DNA from: Ophthalmolycus amberensis
Lineage: Eukaryota > Chordata > Actinopteri > Perciformes > Zoarcidae
Reading direction: 5' to 3'
Assembly: GCA_024529925.1 (NCBI GenBank)
Contig: JAFEUB010001122.1
Coordinates: forward strand, 609,501 to 673,500
DNA length: 64,000 bases
The translations under genes and the position numbers were made by a program. The notes beneath the pieces are model-generated. The model made no database searches, was not told where the DNA came from, and was given only the letters and a program-made list of their open reading frames with translations. Positions 12,111-24,900 of the stretch are shown in pieces. Position 1 is the stretch's first letter; each line of letters begins with the position of its first letter.

Positions 12111-13886
12111 ATAAATATTTTCCTAGCAGTGATGCTATTAGGGTGAGATCATACTTTTTAAATGACTGTATTTCCTGTCTTTGCAACCACAACCAGAGAT
12201 GTGATAGCAGTTAAATAGAGAGTCTATGGGATTCTTACCATTAGGGAACAGTGAAACAAAGCGTTGCATGTTGCAGCATAAGCATGAACTGATGTGATAC
12301 AAGGGTTAGTGCATACAAAGTAGTGACGGGATAAGGTAGTGCTACATTGTCTTATTGTAAAAGTGAATACACCATAGCAAAGGATCTGAAACTAAGAATT
12401 GTAGTGTTTTCGTTCGGTAGAAAAAGTAATTTATATCTACATAGGGAGCGGGTCGTCTTTGTTTCTACGTGTTTCTACAGCAGCCCAGAATGGACACTGG
12501 CTCTGGTAAGAGCCGTTCGTGTTTTACATTATCCGAAGGTAGGGATGCATTCCGAAACCCGATATTAAATGGGCCCTGGTGCTAAATTACCAGAGTATTG
12601 ATAAGCTCCAATGTTACTGCTGTTTTAATTAGTACTTTTTAATGTTTTGATGTCATTTATCATCACGCTGCAGCACGCATTTGTTCTGCTCTCTCTGTCG
12701 GGCTGAGCTCAACATAGGCATAAGACACACACACTTTATCAATACATCTGTTCAACACAAACGGACAAGTAAACAAAAGTGAAACCTAAGTCAATCGGCC
12801 ATCGCTGTTTACACAAGCGCAGCACGCACATCCGGCCAAAAGCTATTTTTATTGTTCGCGTTTCTGCTTTCTGAGCTAAAGCAGCCAGGAGGACAGAGGA
12901 CAGAAGGAATGACTGATATTGACCGATGTCTGTGTTCTTCAATCTTTATAAACTTAACTCAGAACGGTCATTTATATTTATTAGCATTTTACATTTGTTT
13001 CCAGTGAGACATTAATGACTTTATATAGTGACTTTGTTGTTGTATAACATATCCGTTCCTGCTTTATCAACAATATTTAGATATATCTAAAATATAATAA
13101 TTCAAATCCTGTTCTAAATGTATTTGTTTGGAAAAGGAGGGGTGAGCAGAGGGGTGTTTAGTTGGTTTGCAATCTGCATCACACCACTAGATGCCACTAC
13201 ATCGTACACACTGGGCCTTTAAGGAGAGCTCTACTTGGACAATCAGCTTGGTATGTTTCTAGAACTTGTTTTTTTTTCTTTCTTATTTCAGAAGTCACCT
13301 GTAGCTCCAACATCAATATTTTGGGACTCAGTAGATGTCCACCTCCTTCATCCATTAAGAAACAAGAGGCCTGCCTTTTTGAGGAATGGTATAATATGGC
13401 TAGACACTGAGCTCATGGTGTGACAGTAGAGTGAGGAGTGGAGCAAAAAATAAAGAAACAAGACTAATGACTGAATGTGAACATGGCCTGCCACATGCCC
13501 CAAAGCATTTCATTATCAATCTGCTGAATCCCTTGGGACTGAAACAACTCCTGTAAGAACATTCACATATATATGCGTTTGTAAATACGTAGTCCTTGAA
13601 TATATTTCTATAAATTTAAATGTTCCCTGTTTATAATTATAGCTGCGTCCCTGCAGTACCACCATCATGTATCATCATGTCTTAAATCTAATTCGAAAAG
13701 ATGCATAATAGCCTGTTAGAGAAACACTCCACAACTCTAATTGCCTGAGTCATAAGCCATCAAATCCCCACTGTGAACTTCATTGGTTCCAAAACTCGTT
13801 GTTTGTTTTTTATTAACAATAGGCTTATAATAGTAGCAATGTCAAAATGTGTTGTAGGAAGCAGTGGGGATACTATACTATTTTAC
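12111..13886. other. Gene-free sequence
   Basis: No gene. The part 13170-13222 (CACCACTAGATGCCACTACA, then CACACTGGGCCTTTAA) resembles the end of a common fish repeat. The last eight bases, TATTTTAC (13879-13886), are the left target duplication of the next element. Confidence 0.4.
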
Positions 13887-14291
13887 TAGTGCTGGGCAAC
13901 GATTAAAATATTTAATCGCGATTAATCGCATGGATTTTTTGCTAACATGTAAGTGTCTGCTGAGTTGACCACGGAGATCGGAGTGTCTGCTGACTTTACC
14001 GCAACGATGTACAGTAGTCTCCAGGGAGAGCAGCGGAAGTCGCCTTTTCTTTACGGCAACCCTGAAGGGACATCATATCTATAATACAAAACGATAAACA
14101 TGAGACAGTCTGACTATAGGATGTTTCCTGGCTTTTATCCCACTGTTCTTGTCATCCTCTTGTTGTTATGTATATGTATTGTCTCTTGTCTTTCAGTTTA
14201 AAAAAATGTGTTAACGCGCGATAAAATAATTGTCGGCGTTAATTAATGAATGCGTTAACGCGAAATTAACGCGTTAACTTGCCCAGCACTA
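13887..14291. mobile_element. Non-autonomous hAT transposon, 405 bp
   Basis: Thirteen-base perfect terminal inverted repeats, TAGTGCTGGGCAA and its complement, are flanked by a perfect 8-bp duplication TATTTTAC (13879-13886 and 14292-14299), the hallmark of hAT insertion. Inside the ends are dense TTAATCGCG and GTTAACGCG palindromes, likely transposase-binding subterminal motifs. No coding capacity. Confidence 0.9.
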
Positions 14292-14299
14292 TATTTTAC

Positions 14300-15440
14300 T
14301 ATTTATTTTTACTATTTTACTATAAATACGGATCATTTTAAGGGAGACCAGATAGGACTGCAGGGAAATAGAAATTGGAATGGGTCACATCCATTTTTTT
14401 AACTTGTTGGTGCCGATCTCACATTATTTGTTCTACACATTTAAAAGCAATGATTTGCAACATAGTTTCTAAACAAATTGAATACATCGGTTACAACATA
14501 TTGAGTTGAAAAGTAAAACATTAAATGTAGTTCTTCTATGAAATGTACAGATCTCTTTAAAAAAAACAGCAACATCCTTTTTGTCTGATCACGTCAGATT
14601 CATATTTCACAGAGGAAGAGCAGGAAATGATGCCTTCTCCTTAATTTTCCACTTTGTACTTTCTCCTCCTGCATTCTGTCAGTTCAGATGCAGATCAGCT
14701 GCAGTGTCTTTATTCTTTTACAACAGGAATTGTTTGGGGAAACCACTACAAAGGAACAATTCCCCTCAGAAAGTATTAATCAACTTTGACAGAAGTTAGA
14801 GTATTTTTTTAAAAGATCTATGATATTTGCTTGCTTGTTTACGAAAACCTGTGGTGACGAATGCCTTAAAGATCATTCTGGTTTAGTACAACTTGGGTCT
14901 TCCTTTTTTATAGTTCTAGTTATTCTTCTTGTTGCGATAACGTCGTACTTATGAATGTAACCGAAGAGACCAATTGGCGTCCAGACCTGAGTCTGATTCG
15001 TGATGAATAACAACTGGTGTAATACCAGAGACCGTTAAACTCTCTCCTCCCGCTCACCTGGCTTTCGGGAGTCCTGGCTTTTTGCAGCCCAAGACTTGCT
15101 GTCAGATGTGTAGAGGAATACAATGCGCCGTCCTATATAGGCTGTTTATACAACCCATTCTCCCTCCAAGCTCATCATATATCAACACTTGGTCAGTTGC
15201 CCTTGGCATCGGATATGAAGGCACTTAGGAACCCTTTCACGTTTTAATGCGACGATCCTGGCTTGAAACCAATTCCAACGGAAATCCATCAACATCATCA
15301 TTAGACAGTCAGAGCAGCTGACACAGTATAAAGAGTAAGAAAGATCACGTAGAGATGACACAATGTTTCACCCAGGTGAACACTGTTGTGTCTCAAGTGA
15401 AACCAAGTCAACGTTGACTTATTTTACCTCACTTTTGTTA
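14300..15440. other. Gene-free sequence
   Basis: Nothing recognisable beyond a short poly-A and A/T-rich sequence. Short open frames on both strands have no family features. Confidence 0.4.
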
Positions 15441-15650
15441 CATTCCGTGTTTTTGTTTTAAAATCAGCTCAAGATATACCTGTTTAGTCTGGCGTTTGGG
15501 TAAAACTCATGCTCTAGTCCTGCTTTTAATCTATGTTTCAACTGTGCACTTTCTGTTTATTGTGCTTTCTTAAATACGTTTCATGTTTTACAATCTGTTC
15601 TTGTAAATTATTGGCCATTGTATGGTCACATTGTGTTATTTATGTTTGAA
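15441..15650 (+). mobile_element. LINE 3'-end remnant
   Basis: At 15462-15503 a short frame reads QLKIYLFSLAFG and then a TAA stop, the usual last residues of a fish LINE second reading frame. It is followed by the typical T-rich 3' trailer (CTGCTTTTAATCTATGTTTC). The rest of the element is absent, as expected for 5' truncation. Confidence 0.55.
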
Positions 15651-17819
15651 ATTCCGCTCCTGTTGTGAACCTATGTTGGAAGTTCATTTTGAATGAGACA
15701 CCATGCACGTAACGAGCAGAAAGTGTCATGCCATCGCGGACATGTCCAAACATGTCATTAGAGGTGTACGTAGAGCGTCATAGTTAGAAGCGAAGAGCCT
15801 CTGACTAAAATGCAGTATTTTACAAGTTGGGTTGGTTTATAAGAAAACTATTATTATTTATTATTATTATTATTATTATTGAACACTAGCCTTTTACCAC
15901 ATCCTCCAGTATGCTCTGACCCCATATTTCACTGCACATATTGCGAAACATGAGTATGTGAAGAATAAATCACTGAATATTGAATCAGATGGGTTGTAAA
16001 CAAGCCAACAATGTAACCATGTTATCTAAAATACTTTATTTGATGGAACAGTAAAACTGTAAGTAAGTGCACCCAAAATGTTGGTACGAGCTCCTCGTTG
16101 TTCAGAAAGACTGTGCATGCCCAGCTATGGCAAGTTTGGTGGGTCCACATTGAAATAGGAAGTTGGTGTATAAACTATTTACAACTAGAGTTTGTGTGTT
16201 AATTTTACTGTACACTTTTGTTTTCACTTCGGAATAAGTTTGGTTAACACGGGGATCTGATTGTCTTACTGCTGGTGGTTATTGTTATTATTACCCATAG
16301 AGACGATGGCCAAAGTCAGTAAAAACCCTGGTTACAGTAAACTGGAATTATCTTTGAATCCCGGCATTGAACTACTCAGATCAACCGACTGAGTTGCATT
16401 GTCATACAAGGCAAACCAAAACAGCCCTAGTTTACTTTTTTCTACAAAGCTTGAGCAAACCATCAGTTCTGCACATAAAATCCCACCAGCAGAACTAATA
16501 ATACCTCTCCACAATCACCAGCCATGACATAGTGTGTCCATATCTAATAACTAATATTAGATATGGACACCCTACGGCTGCACAGGAGGACACAGCGGGG
16601 GCCTCATCTCCTTTCCTCTAAAACTGACCCTGAGTCAGCATTATGTAATGTCCGCTCTCTTGCCATTACAACTCTATTATGCTCTCCTTTTATTGCCCAT
16701 TCAGCACCTTGAACGGCACTGTGGCCGCCTCTAACATGGTAATAGCTTGTCATCTCATTCTCCATCTGGCTCTTTTAAAAAAATATGTATCCGTCTTTCT
16801 CACGAAATTCCTGATTCTAGTTTCTCCCCGCTGCTCTGTCGCTTAGTGTTGCTCTCCTCCAGTTTACTTGCTGTTGCTGATTGCTTCGGTAATGCACTGA
16901 CTATATCCTGGGTGGCTATTCAGCGCAAATTGCTTTGTGTTGTGTTGCTGTAGGGCCTAAACTAACTGGACTGGGGAGGCAGGCTGGGGCCTCCACAGTT
17001 TGGGGGAAAATAATGAGGGAGGCTGCTAATGGGCCTTGCTGTTAGGCATCAGTTTTTACTACTACAGCACAGAAATAGCAGTGGCATGATAGTATGCTGT
17101 GTCCAGTACTGCGTTGATGAAGCCCATTGGTATAAACTCAACTCAGAGTTAAAATACATCTTCTTTGCCATCAGATCCGTATGCTTTCCCGTTAACGGAT
17201 CAAGGCCCGTATTTATCAAACGCCTCAGCATAGGAAAAAACTTCTAACTGGCCAAAGATCTTCAGAATGAGGCATGTTTCAACCAGGACTAAGATCATTT
17301 GATCAACTTTCCTAATCAAGGAAAACACTCCTGTCTCTGCTGATATGTCAGGTGTTTCCTGGAGATGGTGTTCTATGAGAGAGATGTTTTGTGGATTTGA
17401 GACCTTGTGCAAGATGTAGGGGAGAACTCATGCTCCCCTTGCAGAAGCCTGTGTCCTCACAATGTTGCACTTTATTGGAACAGTGATGATTCTGTCAAAG
17501 CCAACAAAACCATAAATCAAAGTATAGTCATAAATCAAACTTTGGTCACACTTATGCACACCATAAAGAGAATGTGCACGGCAAGGGTCCTTAGTGACAG
17601 CAGATTTGAATGTCCCCCTGGCTGGTAATGAAGGATATCGCACTAAATTACAACAGGTAAAATATTTTTATAGGGTTTTATATCCTGTTATTTTTTAATC
17701 AGGCTATTTCAAATAATAGCAGAGCTATAATATTTGAGAGAAGGGGATGCATTGTTACAATATCTGGTCATATTATTTATTTTAAGTAACACATTTTCCT
17801 CTCCTGTAGAGCACCTAAG
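15651..17819. other. Gene-free sequence
   Basis: No gene. It holds a TTA/ATT microsatellite (15849-15880), a strong hairpin (16534-16570), and a non-repetitive block 16580-17050 that could be conserved regulatory sequence (it contains GTCAGCATTATGTAATG and several ATTA/TAAT sites). Confidence 0.35.
16534..16570. repeat. Perfect 16-bp inverted repeat, 5-bp loop
   Basis: GTGTCCATATCTAATA (16534-16549) is followed by ACTAA and then its exact complement (16555-16570). No such symmetry is expected by chance at this length. No transposon ends lie around it. Confidence 0.9.
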
Positions 17820-18200
17820 TTAACTAGAAAATGCATTTCCTGCTGAAAATGCGTTGGAATGCTGAAAGCTGAAATTAATTGTGAAAAAATTGCTGAAAAT
17901 TAAGAAATGGGAGACTATCTGTCTGAAAAATGTTGAAGCCCGAAAGCATTTAAACTGCACTGCTGAAAAACCTTCTAGTTGAAATGTCTGACTATGGTGT
18001 CTGTAGCTGAAAGTATGAGGAAGAAGAAGGCTTTGAAAGTTGAAGTATAACTGATTTGAAGATTTTCTCCATAGAGATCCCATTCAAAAGAAAATTGCAA
18101 AAAGCTTAATTCAAAAAGTTTAAAGATTACAAATATGAAAAGTCAAAGCACCCCTCTCCTGAAAGAGCTGAACATTTTGATATTTGAACAATTTCTGTAG
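17820..18200. repeat. Degenerate GCTGAAA-based repeat
   Basis: Many spaced copies of GCTGAAA/TTGAAG words occur (for example near 17840, 17860, 17890, 17960 and 18005). It ends with a block TTCTCCATAGAGAT...CATTC...AAAAGCTTAA (about 18062-18105) that recurs at 19368-19405. It appears to be one part of the compound repeat that continues to 19.7 kb. Confidence 0.6.
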
Positions 18201-18220
18201 CTTAAACAAATTTCAGAAGT

Positions 18221-18810
18221 AGTGATATTTGTAGTAATAGTAGTAGAAGTTGAAGTAGAAGTATTATTATTAGTAGAAGTATTAGTAGCATTAGAATAAG
18301 TAGTAGTAGTAGCAGTAGTGATATTTGTAATAGTAGTAGTAGAAGTCGTAGTTGTAGTAGAAGTATCATTAGTAGTAGAAGTATTAGTATTTAGAAGAAG
18401 TATTAGTATTTAGAAGAAGTAGTAGCCGCGTATCAGTAGTAGTAGTAATAGCTGTAGTAGTGGTCGTGGTATTTAATATAACAGTAGTAGTAGTCGTAGT
18501 AGTAGTAGTAAAAGTAATGGCAGTATTTGAAGTAGCAGTAGTAGTAGTACTAGTAGCAGTCGTACTAATAGCTGTAGTAGTATTAGTACTGGTAGTAGCA
18601 TGAATAGCAGTAGTAGCAGTTGTAGTATAAGTAATAGTAGTAGTGGTAGTAATAGCAGTAGTGGTAGTAATAATATTGATGGTAGCAGTAATAGCACTAG
18701 TAATAGTAGCAACAGCAAAAGTTGTAGTAGAAGTAGTAGCAGCAGTAGTAGTAGTAATACTAGAAATATTAGCAGCAGTAGTAGTTGTCGCAGTATTAGT
18801 AAGAGCATTC
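18221..18810. repeat. TAG/AGT trinucleotide repeat array, about 590 bp
   Basis: Nearly uninterrupted AGT/TAG/GTA trinucleotides with imperfections. It keeps several reading frames open on both strands, giving apparent poly-Ser, poly-Val, poly-Thr and poly-Leu proteins that are artefacts. Continuous with the repeats on both sides. Confidence 0.9.
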
Positions 18811-18860
18811 ATTATTTCAACAAAAAAGCCTAATTTTGAGCTTAATGTTTACATACAGTT

Positions 18861-19700
18861 AATCCATGGGGCTTTTATTTTGAAAGGGTGGGGCTGGGTG
18901 GGGGAGGGAGGGGGAGAGGAGACATAATCATAATGTTTGACACATAAACAGAGGTTATTAAATGACAGGCTTCATCACAAGCAGTTCAGTTAGAATTCAC
19001 TCTCTGGGGCTTTTATTTTGAAATGGGCTGTGGGGTGTGGGGGAGAAGGGGAGAGGAGACAGAATCATAATGTTAGATAAGCACAAACCGGTTATTAAAT
19101 GACAGGCTCATCACAAGCATTTCAGTTAGGATTCATTCTGTGGGGCTTTTATTTTGAAATGGCGTGTGTGTGTGTGGGGGGGGGGGGTGGAGGAGGGGGG
19201 AAATTCCTCTAAAGATCCCTAAGACCTGAATGACTGTATGAGAGCGAGACACACAGAGAGATAGAGGGAGAGGAGTGTATGTGCGCGTGTGTCTGTGAGT
19301 CTGTGTTTATCAACATCACTAATTGGCTCAATCGCGAACACCTGTGTGCCTGAAGCCATTTGAAAATATTCTCCATAGAGATTCCATTGAAAATAAAAAG
19401 CTTAATAATTCAATCCATGGGGCTTTTATTTTGAAAGGGTGGGGCTGGGTGGGGGAGGGAGGGGGAGAGGAGACATAATCATAATGTCTGACACACATAA
19501 ACAGAGGTTATTAAATGACAGGCTTCATCACAAGCAGTTCAGTTAGAATTCACTCTCTGGGGCTTTTATTTTGAAATGGGGTGTGGGGGAGAAGGGGAGA
19601 GGAGACAGAATCATAATGTTAGATAAACACAAACCGGTTATTAAATGACAGGCTCATCACAAGCATTTCAGTTAGGATTCATTCTGTGGGGCTTTTATTT
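18861..19700. repeat. Nested tandem repeat with GGGGCTTTTATTTTGAAA units
   Basis: Five units start with GGGGCTTTTATTT: A1 (from 18861), B1 (about 19005), C1 (about 19141), A2 (from 19412) and B2 (about 19558), plus a truncated C2 (about 19687). The A-B-C block is itself repeated at a 551-bp offset (18861 versus 19412). Each unit continues with a G-rich run, GAGGAGACA, and a TTATTAAATGACAGGCT segment. The 19200-19410 interval is a distinct spacer. Confidence 0.9.
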
Positions 19701-19720
19701 GCTTAACAGCATTCCAACAA

Positions 19721-20177
19721 TAAAGAGTGAACTTGAAAAGGACAGTGGAAGAGGATATTTCATTGCCTGTGAAATATGTGCAAGAGGCAGCACCATAATA
19801 AGAGCTGTAAATGTTGTGGTTGGATGAGGCTGATTTTACTCTGCTGAGTCAAATGTTCTTATTTTAAACCACTTAATAGGCTAAAATAACCTGGGACCCA
19901 CTTTAATAGAACAAGACCCGACCTGGGCCCGATTGACCCGATGGATCCGAATCTAGGGTTCAGATGAACCTGTGAAGACCTCTAATACAGACCTAGGCTT
20001 GATCTTGTTTTGTCTCTGAATGCTAAATAAATGCCATTTTCAGTTGACTTTGTCTTTGAATACTGTAGACAGTATTATATTATGTATCCCCTTCTCATGT
20101 TTCAGGCTGCAAAAGATGCAACGAACAATCTCAAGAACTCTGAAGACCAGCAAGTACAGAAGACCACTAAAACTCTG

Positions 20178-20179
<2 letters not shown>
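19721..20179. other. Gene-free sequence
   Basis: No gene. A short CTGGGACCCACTTTAATAGA...CCCGACCTGGGCCCGA stretch (19890-19945) is unusual in composition but not identified. Confidence 0.35.

Positions 20180-20230
<51 letters not shown>
20180..20230. repeat. (TG)n microsatellite
   Basis: About 25 TG units followed by a short GA run. Confidence 0.97.
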
Positions 20231-20237
<7 letters not shown>

Positions 20238-21640
20238 AGGAGAGAGAGCGTCTGGGCTGTTTTAGTCTGGGCCAATATTAAAACAACAAGATAGACTAAC
20301 TATCTTTTCATGTACTTGCCCCATATTCAAACTGGATATGGGTCGGACCGTTCCTTTTTATACACTGTTCTCATTACATTTTTGGGTCACTCAGGTTTTT
20401 ACACTGGGAGCCTCATAAATAAATCATAAATGTCCCTGGTACACTCCAGAGTGCTGGTCATCTGTGAATATCTCTTGGTTGTGTGAATTGTGCTTCATCT
20501 TAAATTATACAGTGAGCTGTATGGGAAAGGGAAACAATATAACACACACACAGGCCCAGGCCATATTGTGTCCAATGTGTCGTCACTGAGTGTCTCTCTT
20601 TAAGTGAGTCAGACTTGGCAGAGGGTGCCGGTCCCAGCAAGGCGAGCGGAAAAAGAAGGGCAGGGGGGAAGGGGGCTGACTCTGCAGGGGTGGTGGCCAG
20701 GAATAGAAGTGGTCAGATGGGGCAGTACTGATCAGCAGGAGGGGTCAAAGATCAGCTGGTAGAAACCGCAGACTGGCCCCACGTCAGAGGGATGTACAGA
20801 GCGTAGGACACTCTGCAAATACTTTAGATACAGTACAGTAGGGACCGATTGATGCTGCTGAAAGCACAAAAGATGTTTAACAGCTGATACAAAATAGAGA
20901 CTAAGAATACTCTCATCAGGCATTTTTTACGACCATCATCCATCACCAGATACCTAATGAACATTTTAGCATTCTTCACAAGTCATACAAAGCTAATGAA
21001 TAAGCAGTATTAACACTACAGGATTCTACCTCACTGGTCTGGTGGCATCTTGCGCCTCTGCTGTTCTCTGTTTGCACCGCAGTTTTACCATCTGCAATCC
21101 TTCTATCTTCTCCTCCATCTCGCCTTTCACTCTCTGACTTTCAGAGGCCCTGAGCAGTTGAAACTTTGGTGGACATCTTTGCTTTTTTGCTTTTTAGAGC
21201 CTGAAGACTCTGACAGAGGGCAGCGATCCTGCTACCGTCCTCTGACAGCTCTGCCTCTGTTCTATCAGCAGCTTCTCTGTATCCTCCCTTCTCTCCCCCT
21301 TCTTTAAAAAAAAACAAAAAAACAGGCTTATTTTGGTTCATCATCAACTCTGACCTGCTTTTTTCTTGTTACAATGTTCTTAGCTTTATAATTGTTGTTT
21401 CTTTTCCCCCAGGTTTCGTTTGGTGTTGCAAAAAGTTGATTTTCCAATATTGTGTTTTACAAGGCTGTGGCCCTGTAACTTGCTGTAAAAAGGAATGAGA
21501 GTCATTTAACACTTTATACAACAAGCATCACAGGGTTGACATTTAGTTTCTCGCTTTTGGAGTTGAATTCACCAACATAGCTTTATCTAAATAGATATAA
21601 CATTAATGATTGTGAAACAGTGATGTCATTAATTAAACTA
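20231..21640. other. Gene-free sequence
   Basis: No gene or defined repeat; a T/C-rich stretch lies at 21060-21310. Confidence 0.4.
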
Positions 21641-21644
21641 GCCA

Positions 21645-21900
21645 AGTAGTAGTCTCGCATGGCCAGACCTACCTGCACAGCGCTGTGTCGGCGCTAAAGA
21701 AAGGTCTGTTTCTACAAATTAGCATTCTGGTAAAGGGGGAATAAATGCTCTGGCTTGTCTGCATTTCTTGAAACCAATCAAAATCGGCTTGCAAAGCCCA
21801 GGATGTAGCGACTTTGCCCTTTCAAAATAGATAGCGGAGATGGCGGAAGGGGAGGAGAATGCCGGCCGATACCAACAGTCTACATCTGGTGAGTCAGAAT
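21645..21900 (+). mobile_element. Truncated DNA-transposon remnant
   Basis: Begins AGTAGTCTCGCATGGCCAGA, followed by CACAGCGCTGTG, like the terminal repeat of a frequent fish non-autonomous transposon. The opposite terminus was not found in the window. A short frame from 21839 (MAEGEENAGRYQQSTS) is followed by a GTGAGT donor-like site, but no continuation is recognised. Confidence 0.45.
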
Positions 21901-24900
21901 GATTCTGCATTGTTGAAGATTACTACTTGGCTTAAGTAAACAGACTTTTTAGGTATAACTGCTTCTTTACATTAATACATATTAAAATACAGCAAAAGAA
22001 GAGGCAGAACAATATAGTCCGTTTTCTCAAGGGGACATTTTTGCCTTTTGCCCTTTCAAAGAGACAGAGAAGCAAGAAAGAGAACATGAGGGAGAAACTG
22101 TAGAAAGCGCTGGACCATGATTGTCTTTATCATTGTGAGCAGTGACATCTCCCATCTGTATCATCCCTGAACATCATGAGGAAAAAAAAGTCTGAAAGCA
22201 TGGAACAAGAATCAAAGAAATGCTTAAGAAATCCATCAGTTAAACTCTTGAAGCTCTGACCAGGTCAAATGAGAAGATGCTCCACAGTGTGGCTGCCCTT
22301 GAGACATTTCTCTGAGCAGATCTGTAGCACAGCCAAAGGACGACAAGCAAAACGGGTGAGGGCCATGGCAATCTGTAAAGAGAAGAGCAAAGTGTCGTCT
22401 TTTGATTGGAGTCGACGAGCTCCAGAGATGGACAGAGACAATTTACAGAAGAGTCCACCGCTGGATGACGAATTTCTTTAGCTCTTTAAAGCGACGCAAC
22501 AACAATGTGGAGACGCAGAGGAGAATTTAAAGAATTACAGAAGGTACGTTGTAATTAATCTCTCAATGCTCTTTCTTTGTGAATTGTTGCTTCAAGTATT
22601 TCTGCATCAGTTTGTGATTTCTTACATTATACACAATGACCTGATAACCCCTAGAAAAGGGGCAAAAACTGAATGTTTACTGTATATTATACAGCTAGCT
22701 GGCTAAATCTGGATAGCTAGCTCATGAACATATTAACATGTCTCTGTGTGCAACTGTGTGTATTTGAACATTTACCATTCAAAGCAGTATGGTGCTTTTC
22801 TCCATATCTATGACAAAGTCCTTTCAGTACAGTAGGCCTGATAATTTAATATTTAAGATGTGGCTATGCAAGTCAGACTGGCCTTGTTCTGGGATTTTAC
22901 CAGACTTTTGATCCTGTATACCAGATGGGATTCCCCTGTTTGTAGCTTAGTTTGACGAGTTTTTTTATGAAACAAACAAAATGTAACCACGATATGTAAG
23001 TAAGTATGTAAGCAGACACATTGTCACAGATACTAGACTGCACAGAATCACAGGGGCAACGTACAGGTTTACAATTTCCCTTTTTTGTGCTCCAAAAACG
23101 ATCTCCGATTCTCTCAGATGAATACTTCCAAGAGAAATAAGAGACAAAGTGCCTTCAGTCCCTTTCATCTCAGGGGTTTCTTCCAGCTGATTTCTCACTA
23201 CTTGGTTTAACCATCAAACAGTGTTTCATGTGGTCCCAAACTCTCCGTGAGCTGAAAGTCTCTGAAGACATGAAATATTAACTGTATGTCTGTCTGTGTC
23301 TCCCTCCTGGATAAGCAACAGTATACCTGGGCCCTGTGGTGGTTTTCAGCTGGATGGAGATTAAAGGGGCCAAGGCACAACTCATGTCATACAGAGCTTA
23401 GAGAAGATAACAGAATACGTTTCCTCTGTAAAGGAAGGTAACTCTCTTTGATGCATTAGGGACACCGTGTGATCATGTACAGGTTTGTGTCTTTGTGTGT
23501 ATTGGTGTGTGTGCTGGAGCGGTTGAGAATCCCCCAAGGTAACGTCAATCAACAACAATCAACACAGTGCAAAGAATAGAAACATATTAAAATGTACAAT
23601 AAAATATAAAATAAAGTGCACAAACAAACAGATAACAGTACTATAAACAAGTAAAATGTAAGTGTAATGTAAAAGTGTCAAGCGTATTTAAATAAGAACC
23701 ATAGAAGGGATGTGCAGGGGAGTGAACCGGTAGAATTACGTCTGTATTTGACATTTGTGGATCTCATCCGGAATCTCCATCCAATCTACTTCCAATGCAG
23801 AAGGAATTGTGCCTAACAGTGAAGCGGAGCATGAGGTTGGTTTGATGGATGGGCATGCTGTGCATCTGACTTCCATGCAGGAAACCAGAGTTCTTGTTTT
23901 GTCATAAACTTCCAATATACGTTGACTTTTTGATTATCAGTTGCAATATTTTTCCCTTACTTGAATAAAGTATTTAGTTGCCTAACCTTAACCATACCCA
24001 AGATATGATATTTAAAAAAGTTCTGCACAATTGTCCTATATCAGTGATCTTGTCTGGTGATAGAGTTGCATTTATCAGTGCCTTCCAAGACCATTACAAA
24101 ATGACTGTTACAAAATGATCTATATGACAGTTTGCTGATTTGCCACGTCTTTGGTAGAGGATCGAATGATTTCATGGCCATCAGGGGGCAGCGGCAACAA
24201 CCTGTAAACACAACAAATATTACCAATCGACCTATCTATTACCATCTTTTAAGTTGAAATGGTAAATTTATCAGCAGAGAGTTGCTTATTTGCACGACCA
24301 GCAGATACGTCGATACTATGTCCATTATTAATCGATACCCTGCAGCCAATAGGAATAGAGTATTCAGTCAGTCCATGGTATAATGCCACATTTCATTGCA
24401 ACTGGGAACTCTGAAATTCCAACTTCCCAGTTGGAAATTTAAATTGGAAACGAATCACATTCACGATGGAGTTGCATTAATACACCTGTGTTTTTCCTGC
24501 TCTGACAATTGAAAATGGACATTTTTGAAATAAGGAATATTATAATATATTGGCTAAGTTTGATATTTCAACATCTTTTCACTTGTTTCTTATTGCATGT
24601 ATTACTTTTGTAGTTAGGTTTATGCCAAGACTACTCATTACTCCCATAAGAGCTCACTGAGCTGCAAAGAATTGTGCCCTGCCAAAACAGTACATGACAA
24701 AATGTGTGTTGAATAGTGGTGGATGCCCTCATTAGGTGACTCCTTTGCCTGTTCTTCAATGTCCATGATTTTTTGTAGCAGTTAAATTAAACAGGGAGGA
24801 GAAGAGATTCTCAGAAGTCTCTTAGGGGAGACGTGCACATGAGAGAAGAACAGAAGAAGGATTTTTAATGAATCTCTAAGTTACCTGTGTGTGATTAGAG

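Noticed and set aside
18384..18927. Thr-, Leu-, Ser- and Val-rich open frames of 77-142 codons on both strands
   Set aside because: They are translations of the TAG-type trinucleotide array, which lacks stops in several frames. No start context, splice sites or domain.
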